Origin: Canna indica
Lineage: Eukaryota > Streptophyta > Magnoliopsida > Zingiberales > Cannaceae
Reading direction: 5' to 3'
DNA length: 64,000 nucleotides
Assembly: GCA_034359265.1 (NCBI GenBank)
Contig: CP136898.1
Location: 3,288,501-3,352,500 of the forward strand
Part shown: one piece after another, positions 57,489 through 64,000 of the stretch
How the letters are laid out: every line of letters begins with the position of its first letter
Position numbering within the stretch: position 1 is the first letter of the stretch
Notes under the pieces: model-generated
What the model was told of the DNA's origin: nothing
The model's database searches: none
The model's input: only the letters and a program-made list of their open reading frames with translations
Program-made: the position numbers and the translations under genes

Positions 57489-59794
57489 TGTTATGATCCG
57501 AAAAATTTAAGACCTTATTATAAATATATTTTTTAGAGTATTTTTTTCAAAAATATCTAATCTTATATATTTAGCCATAACCTCCTCCTTAATCCTTTTT
57601 CCCTCTCTCGATCACTGTAGCAACGGCAGGAGTGCGGCAACAGTGGTGAGGCGGCGGCTGTGAGAAAACTCTAATCGGAGTTTGGAGGAGTTTTTAGGTA
57701 GGATCTCTATCTTGCTCCTTTCTTTTCGTGTAGGGTAATCTCAGTTTAGGATGAGATTCCACGAAGATATTTTGTGGAGTAGATCTGAAATTTATCTAAT
57801 GATTTTCTGAGATATATCATGTTCCTGCCATTGTAATTTCGGATATGCAACCTTGTCGTCGAATCTCGTCGTTTTGTCGTTGTTTTCATCGAGTTGTTGT
57901 TCTAATCGGCTCCGTTGATTGTAGTCGAAGTCGGCACTGTTCACGCGTTAGGCTCGGCCACGTGACAGTGCCAGTCTCTGTCGTTGTGTGCGAAGTTGTC
58001 GACGGGTCCATCGTCGCTGCCAACCGCGTCGCCGCAAGGCCCGACGCCGCGAGTCGCCTTGCGCGACCTCGCACGAGGCGCGACGACGCGAGTCGCCATG
58101 CGCGACCTCGTGTGAGGGGCGCGACCGCCCGGATACAGGGCGTCGCCCGCCCCTGATGCTCGTTGTTGCTGGTTCATAGGGGCCGCGACGGTAGGTGGTG
58201 TCGATCAGCAAATCATCGCCGCCGATCGGCAATGGCGCAGCTTATTCATCGCCCACTCGGATCTCAACAGCGGCAGCGGCAGGGGGATGAAGGAGGTGAG
58301 CAGTCGGGTGAGGGCGAAGGGTAGAGTGGTTATAGTAGTGATATATATTCTTTGTAACAGTGTGGTATAGTGGGTTATAATTGTTGGTAACTATTTTAGA
58401 TAAATAGCACTATTATGTACGTGTAACGGTTATAATATTTGGAACTGTTATATTTGATATAGTTGTTATATATAGATCATATCACTGTTACAAAAGTTTA
58501 TAGCAGTATTTTATTAAGTAACAGTTAGGGTGTTTTCTTATTATTTTAAATAATTATTTGGAGACCTTTAAGTTAGTAAAATTAGTCATATTATATATGA
58601 TTTTGTACTTACTCGGCGCCCCGAATTCATTGGTGGGGTGAGTTTTGTCATTTGACTTTTAGATATTAAAAACAGTACGTATTTATTGTCTTATTTTGCG
58701 TGCCGAGTCAAAAAATATTATTTTATTCATTTTTGTGGTTTCTATCCGAGTTATTTTATTGTTGTAGTTGTTGTCAAGGTGAATCTCATCCTAAATCGGT
58801 TGTTACCCTATGTCGAAATATATCTTATTGTCTATTCCATTGAAAATTGATGTCTACTGCTGTTGAAATTGTTTATGCATATGTTGTTAAAATATGTTGC
58901 TAGCATGATATTTTTATATGCATATTAGTTTAGGATTCTAATATAGATGTTGCATGTCTTATGCTATTATTTATATATTTAATTCATATATGAAGACATG
59001 ACTACTAGCATTATATTAGTTGAGTTGTGGTAGTGTAGTTGTTGACATGATGCATAGTTGATCTACTTTTGGGCAATAGCCCTGGACACTGTTGATATAT
59101 TGCTCAAGGTGTAGGGCAAGTGACACCGATGATCACCTATTTATCACACGGGTTCGTGTGCAGCGTCGAGGTATTAGACGTTGGCGGATTACCATTTTTG
59201 GATCGTCGCATCTCTAACTGGAGCGGGCTTGAGGTGTCACTCTCGAGGTGCGAGAGTGCGGGGGAAACCCAATGTCCACTACGCTCTTGATTGGGTCTAT
59301 GACTATATATTCATGTAAATAATAATTGACATAATTAACATAGTTGTTGGTGTAGGAGCATCAAATTAACTGTTGAATCATATCTTCCATTGTATGCATG
59401 GCATCATAGCATCTTGTTTCAATCCTACTCAGCCTTCTGCTGATGTTTGTTGTTTTTGCCTCAGATTCTCAGGTATGACGACATTTCCTTATGAGGTAGC
59501 TAGAGTTTTGGAGGAGAAGACGTCTTCCGCACTTTATCTTAGTTTCATATTTTATTAGTTGAAATATTCACTCTATTAACTTTGGACTTGTTTGACTATT
59601 GGGTTAGACTTTAGATTTCATTGTTCCTAAATGGACTGTTGAACTTTTATCATTTGTTATCTTGTTGGGCATTTGATTTGGAATCTGATTGTAATTTAAT
59701 TTCAGTCCATTTATTATATTGTTGTTTTGTTGCTAGTTGCACTTCTCCTGGGTGAGATCTCTTATCTAGGGATAAGTCTAGGTGGGGCATAACA
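57489..59794. mobile_element. Candidate solo LTR (2.3 kb)
   Basis: It starts TGTTATG and ends CATAACA, a perfect 7-bp TG..CA inverted terminus as in LTRs. The interior has a GC-rich block (57630-58330) and a 59090-59280 block (TATTTATCACACGGGTTCGTG, GAGCGGGCTTGAGGTGTCAC) of the type seen in large plant LTRs. No second copy and no gag-pol lie in the window. I could not find a matching 5-bp target duplication, so the call is moderate. Short frames inside are not credited as genes. Confidence 0.55.
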
Positions 59795-59802
59795 GCCAAC
59801 CT

Positions 59803-59946
59803 CTATAGAAATTTTTACAGAACCCCTCCTATGAGTGAACAAACGAATCTAACATTTTTTACTTCATATTTAATACTAATGATCATAAGATTAATATTAA
59901 AAAATTTAGATTCACTCGTAGGGGAGGGGCTCCATGGAATTTCTAC
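59803..59946. repeat. Short foldback repeat, ~36 b arms
   Basis: Left arm TATAGAAATTTTTACAGAAC and the following CCCTCCTATGAGTGAA pair with the right arm TTCACTCGTAGGGGAGGGG and CTCCATGGAATTTCTA, with a few mismatches. It immediately follows the candidate LTR. It may be a MITE or the debris of a larger element. Confidence 0.65.
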
Positions 59947-60130
59947 GGAGCCGAGCAAGTTTTTTCCACGGGCGCGATTTCGGTGCAGCAGTGCCTCCAG
60001 CGAAACAAGTGCTGCCTCAATCACGGGTCCTTCCTCCAGTGGTTCAGTGCACGGGTCCCGGTGCACAACCCTATAGAGATCCAGTGCAAGGTGCCTGAGA
60101 TTGGGACAGCACAGGTTTCAGTGGAGAAAA

Positions 60131-60341
60131 CTTGTATGAGCTGCCTGCTCATACAAATTTGTATGAGCAGGCAGCTCATCTTCCGCCACGTCAGTCCAGC
60201 ACGCATCCCGATGCAAAAATTGAATTCGGGATGCAGCCTGGGCTGTTGCTGGGCACGCATCCCGAACTCGAATTTTGCATCGGGATGCGTGCTGAGCTGA
60301 CGTGGCGGAAGATGAGCGTATGAGCAGGCCGCTCATACAAG
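60131..60341. repeat. Palindromic inverted repeat, ~95 b arms
   Basis: The outer arms (about 60131-60236 and 60250-60341) carry, in inverted order, CTTGTATGAGC, ATCTTCCGCCACGTCAG, CAGCACGCATCCCGATGCAAA and a TTCGGGATGC block. Inside the left arm is a perfect 44-bp palindrome (60136-60179) centred on CAAATTTG. The DNA could extrude a cruciform, and a transcript would form a long hairpin. No coding capacity. It lies about 270 bases downstream of the PPO copy 2 stop. Confidence 0.85.
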
Positions 60342-60614
60342 TCCTATTCGGTTTCAGTTGCACCGAAAGTTTTTTTTCTCTCCATTGCTGCGTAGGAACC
60401 CAAGATAATTATCATTTTGCCAACAAAAACAAACAACAAGCAGACAACGTTGTAAGCAAACTAAGCAAGCTACACACGAGGTAGCCGTCAAATTAAGCAC
60501 AATGCTCACATCGAAATTAAGGAGAGCGCGACTAAAATTCAATGTTGAAATAAGTTCAACTTATTTGATGATCGATGCATAGGATTCAGTACGTAGTAGG
60601 TGGAGCATATCTCA

Positions 60615-62366
60615 TCACTTAATCAGCTCGATCGCGACACCGCCGATGCTCACATTGTCCCCGCCGGCCTTCGGCACTATCGTAACCAGAATGCTATCTT
60701 CCCCATCCGCGTCGATCTCCTCCAGCAGGTCGGTGATTCCCAGCGCCAGCTTCATCGTCATCTTGTTCCCCTCCCGGTGCGCGTGCGGCACGTTCACGAA
60801 GCTGCCGGCCAACTCGCTCCCTGCTGGGGTGATGCCATCGGTCTCCGTTGCGTTCACCAAGACATCAAACTTGACGAAGATGCCGGGGTTGACTTCGATC
60901 CCTTGGATTACGAGCACCTCCTCCTCCTCCTCCTTCTCTTCTTTGCTCCTCGACACCTTGGGCCGCTTCACCGTCACGCTCACGGGGGATTCCAGCTTCA
61001 CCGGGAACTGGGTCGCCACCACTGCAGCTTTGCGAGATTTTGCGTCGTCTCTCCTCTTCTTAGGGAGGATGGGGGCACGTCTCTTGTTCTGCCACGGGGT
61101 CTCCACGTCTTGGTACTTGTAGCGCAGCAGCTCGGGCTCTAAGCAGTCCTTGATCTTGACGCGGACCAAGTCTGCGTTCTCGTCGTAGAAAAAGAAGCTG
61201 GACTCGAACCAGTCGCTATCGTTGAACTCATGGTGCCGTGGGTCCTTCTTCCACAAGTGCCACATGCGGTCGACGTTGGAGTGGTGGCAGTAGAAGATGG
61301 GATCTCGAGCGGCAGAGTAGAAATTGCCCATGTTCTCGCCGCACCCGGTTGTTGTGCCGGTCCAAGCGTGCACGTTGTTGTGCGGCATTGTCTCAATCGT
61401 TCCCGCACTGGCTACGGCATCGGATTCGCCGCCGCGAAGCGGGCTGCCAAAGAATAGCGATGGCTTCTTGGCGCCGGAGACCATTTGACGGTGCATGATA
61501 CAGAGATTGTGAAAGATCAACCTGTCCTCGGGGGTGTTGTCTGGGTTGGATTTACTATAGTCAAGGTCGATCGTAACCGGAGGCAGGTGGTTAGGATCGC
61601 GAAGGGTGTCGTAGAGGGAGGAGGACGGGTTGTTGAAGATCGACGGCATCCTCATGCCACCGGGCGCATCCCAGTTCCAGAAGGGGAGGGCGAAGGTGTC
61701 GTCGCCGATGAGCTTGCCGAGGATCCTCTCGTGGAAGTAGAGGTAGAGCCGGTGAAAGGGGAAGAAGAGCCAGGAGCCGTGGACTTGGAGTGTGACGTCG
61801 GGGAAGCCAAGCTGGCGGTAGGCGCCGTCGCAGTAGGCGCAGTGGACGTTCGCCTGCTGCATGAAGTTGCGCGGGTCTTCCGGCGGCAGTTCCCGCATCC
61901 GCTTGACGGCCTCGTTGTACTTGGCCACGTACTCATCTTTGACCAAGTGGGCCGCCGGGCGGACGCGGAGAGGCGTATGTTTCGACGGCGGCTTGAAATC
62001 GATAATCTTAGTGTTGGGAGGAAGACAGCATTCGACGGAAGTCACAGAGCCGCAAGGTGGAACGGGACTGGCGGTGTAGCATGTGGACAAATCAGTGCCG
62101 ACGGGGCTGCCGAGGGCCATGTTGCCCATTCCAAGACCGGCGGCAGCTCCGTAGAGTCCACCGAGTCCGAAGAGCACGTTGCGGCGCTCGATCATGGCGC
62201 CGGCGGTGGTGTCCTGGTCGTCGCTTTTCGTGCATGAGATTTTGACGTGAAACCTTATGCTAGGGTTTGGAAAGAGATGCCTTCTGTTCGGGAAGGAGCA
62301 TGCAAAGGATGAGTTGTAGGGAGTGGAGATGGCAGCAGGAACAAGGCCGCCGGCCATTGCTGACAT
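60615..62366 (-). CDS. PPO: Polyphenol oxidase, chloroplast (PPO copy 2)
   Basis: An intronless frame of 583 aa, a clear paralogue of the PPO at 50390-52099, same strand. Transit peptide about 1-57; twin-Arg thylakoid signal MIERRNVLFGLGGLYGAAAG (58-77); mature start near TDLSTC. CuA ligands are His175, His196 and His205; thioether Cys179 is 17 residues before His196. CuB is in PHNNVHAW (His329, His333) and the YCHHSNVDRMW pair. The DWL block here reads SDWFESSFFFYDEN (Phe for Leu), and FVKFDVLVNATETDG marks the KFDV domain. The start may be Met1 or Met4 (MAGG). A TATA box lies 55-65 bases upstream. All copper ligands are present, so activity is expected. Confidence 0.96.
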   Translation of the reverse strand: MSAMAGGLVPAAISTPYNSSFACSFPNRRHLFPNPSIRFHVKISCTKSDDQDTTAGAMIERRNVLFGLGGLYGAAAGLGMGNMALGSPVGTDLSTCYTASPVPPCGSVTSVECCLPPNTKIIDFKPPSKHTPLRVRPAAHLVKDEYVAKYNEAVKRMRELPPEDPRNFMQQANVHCAYCDGAYRQLGFPDVTLQVHGSWLFFPFHRLYLYFHERILGKLIGDDTFALPFWNWDAPGGMRMPSIFNNPSSSLYDTLRDPNHLPPVTIDLDYSKSNPDNTPEDRLIFHNLCIMHRQMVSGAKKPSLFFGSPLRGGESDAVASAGTIETMPHNNVHAWTGTTTGCGENMGNFYSAARDPIFYCHHSNVDRMWHLWKKDPRHHEFNDSDWFESSFFFYDENADLVRVKIKDCLEPELLRYKYQDVETPWQNKRRAPILPKKRRDDAKSRKAAVVATQFPVKLESPVSVTVKRPKVSRSKEEKEEEEEVLVIQGIEVNPGIFVKFDVLVNATETDGITPAGSELAGSFVNVPHAHREGNKMTMKLALGITDLLEEIDADGEDSILVTIVPKAGGDNVSIGGVAIELIK

Positions 62367-62420
62367 GATTGACTAGATAGGGTAATGCTGTCTTTGGTTC
62401 TGGGAGGAAGATATGATGAC

Positions 62421-62431
62421 CTATTTATAAA
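62421..62431 (-). promoter_or_regulatory. TATA box of PPO copy 2
   Basis: Minus strand TTTATAAATAG, about 55-65 bases before the ATG at 62366, followed by GTCATCATATCTTCC as in the PPO copy 1 promoter. Confidence 0.75.
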
Positions 62432-62792
62432 AGAACTAATAATAGCCATGGATAGTAATATTTATTTCATGGATAAATTAAATTTATCGATGTTCACGTG
62501 GGCAACTGGGCAAGCCTTGACTAAAATATTGTTGTGAAACTATGGATATATGTGATGCAAAAATGGCAGAATATGGTAGGTGAGCTGGAGTTTTCAATTA
62601 TATTTTGAAATCAATATTAAATAATTAAACAATAACATCATTTCCCCTTATTTTTACAGTTTTTTTATTTATTTGAAGCAAATTAATTAAATAATAACTA
62701 TTCATCGTACAAACGGTATATTAATATTATGTTTATCTAGTTTTCTATTGGTATATATAATTTTATTCGATTAAACCAAGCTAACACCTGCT

Positions 62793-63510
62793 CACTACAA
62801 AAAGAATTTTAAAAATAGACATCATCAAATCGAATCCTTCTCCGGATATCAATTTTAGAAAATAACTTTAAAAAATAAAAATAAAAACTGACACCCGAAA
62901 ATGCGTTAATTTTTTAGAAGTAGACGCCAAGCGTCAACGTTGGATTCCTGCAAACCAACACACCCTTGGTGCCGATTTCTTGCAAGTCGGCGCCATAGGG
63001 GGCGTCGGTCTCTTGTAAGCCAATGCTCGTGGGGATGCCGGTTTCTTGCAATCCGGCTCCCCATGTGGGCATCATTTCTTGCAAGCCGACGCCCGATAGG
63101 CGTTGGTTACTAAATATTTTTTAATTATTATTTTTTAAATAAAAAATAATAATAAAATTTATTATAGTTGCACATTGATAATCTTTATTTTAATTTTTTA
63201 AATTATTATAAATATCATATTCATAGTCTCGCATCATTTAAATTTTTTATTATTTTAAAATATTATAATTATATAGTTAAAATTAAAAAATTATAAACTT
63301 ATAATATACAAATAATAATCTTAAACATTATATTATATTATATTAATATAGAATAAATATAAAATATAATAAAATACAAAATATAATATGTTGTATATAT
63401 TTTATAAATAAAATTTTATATATTATTAATCAAAATATTTATTTGAATACCGGCACCAATATCTTAGGTGTCAATATATTCAATAAATTGGAATACGTCA
63501 ATTTTGAGTT
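62793..63510. mobile_element. CACTA-like transposon end with subterminal repeats
   Basis: It begins CACTACAAAAAGAATTTT. From about 62925 to 63110 are four to five degenerate units built on TTTCTTGCAAGCCGGCGCC in direct order, with a further GGCACCAA/GGTGTCAA pair near 63440-63480. This is the layout of a CACTA terminus. No transposase and no other end are visible, so it may continue past the window. Confidence 0.6.
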
Positions 63511-64000
63511 TTCTTTGTCTCTGGTTATTTATCATCAAATCTATTTTTTTAAGTGCAGCTAATTAAATTCATATTTAGATATAATTCAATATTTATTTAA
63601 ATTCTCAATTTTTATTTCATTTTTATTTATTTTTTGCGCAACACGCGAGTGATATACTAGTTATTAAATGAAAGAGAAAGAAATAATTGAAAGAGATAAT
63701 TAAGAGAGAGAGAGAAAGAGGAGAAATGGGAGGAAGAAAGTTAATTTTTTAAAATAAAATTGATTTTTTTTGAAATTATCATGTTAGTCAATCTTGAGCT
63801 TTAGAGTAATACATGACAATTTTGTATCTTGCTTATATATATATATATAAAATAATAATAATAATAATAATAATTTTGGATATGAGAATTAAATTAATTA
63901 TAATTAAAATGATAATTAATTTTTGATAGTTATATACGAGAGCATTTAAATTGATTATAATTAAAATGATAATAAAATTTTGGCCAATGAATAATTAAAA
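63511..64000. other. AT-rich right edge
   Basis: Only AT-rich DNA is seen, with a GAGA-rich stretch at 63690-63730, a (TA)n run near 63833-63848 and an (AAT)n run at about 63851-63873. No gene is visible. Confidence 0.7.

Noticed and set aside
57845..58232. Arg-rich frames in the candidate LTR
   Set aside because: They follow local GC content and have no gag, protease or polymerase motif.
60131..60341. The palindrome as a microRNA precursor
   Set aside because: The arms pair too perfectly and over too great a length, and no known mature sequence is recognised; an inverted-repeat element is the simpler reading.
61485..62237. A 250-aa plus-strand frame antisense to PPO copy 2
   Set aside because: It mirrors the PPO codons and has no recognisable family; the sense frame has every catalytic ligand.

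Overview
The window is nuclear DNA of a flowering plant. The genes have many GT-AG introns, plastid and peroxisome proteins are encoded, intergenic DNA is AT-rich, and plant-type transposons (hAT, Mutator-like, CACTA, Harbinger-like, LINE, LTR) are dense. The GC-rich first exons and the polyphenol oxidase and RIC protein types fit a monocot better than a eudicot, but I hold that loosely. I found no prokaryotic features and no CRISPR array.

Layout from left to right. 1-2214: two direct copies of a ~1.0 kb AT-rich repeat. 2951-8371 (+): plastid division gene FtsZ2, 7 exons, 478 aa. 9732-11573 (+): 40S ribosomal protein S25, 4 exons, 108 aa. 11574-17200: a three-unit segmental duplication. Each unit carries RPS25 3'-flank or intergenic DNA, a U5 spliceosomal snRNA locus on the minus strand, and the 5' end of a quinone oxidoreductase gene on the plus strand. 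The first U5 copy is broken; the other two look intact. Only the third oxidoreductase copy is a full gene (16761-21291, 325 aa). 24421-29398 (-): peroxin PEX22, 7 exons placed. 30128-34230: a LINE relic broken by two hAT elements, one of which carries a captured LRR/F-box-type gene fragment. 35310-43583 (+): CCCH zinc-finger protein (C3H13-like), 11 exons, 463 aa, with one or two GC-AG introns. 45982-46248 (-): small GC-rich membrane-protein gene. 49397-50167 (+): RIC-type CRIB-domain ROP effector. 50390-52099 and 60615-62366 (-): two intronless polyphenol oxidase paralogues. The 8.5 kb between them is filled by a CACTA-like end, a Mutator-like element with a hAT nested in it, a candidate 2.3 kb solo LTR and a palindromic element. 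62793-64000: another CACTA-like end in AT-rich DNA.

The genes are housekeeping or plant-specific and do not form one pathway. Two tandem arrangements stand out: the U5/oxidoreductase units, where a Pol II snRNA promoter lies back to back with a protein gene, and the PPO pair. The most notable observation is the pair of U5 snRNA genes on the minus strand. They are invisible to ORF calling but show the invariant loop I, an Sm site, a USE and a TATA-like box at the expected spacing.
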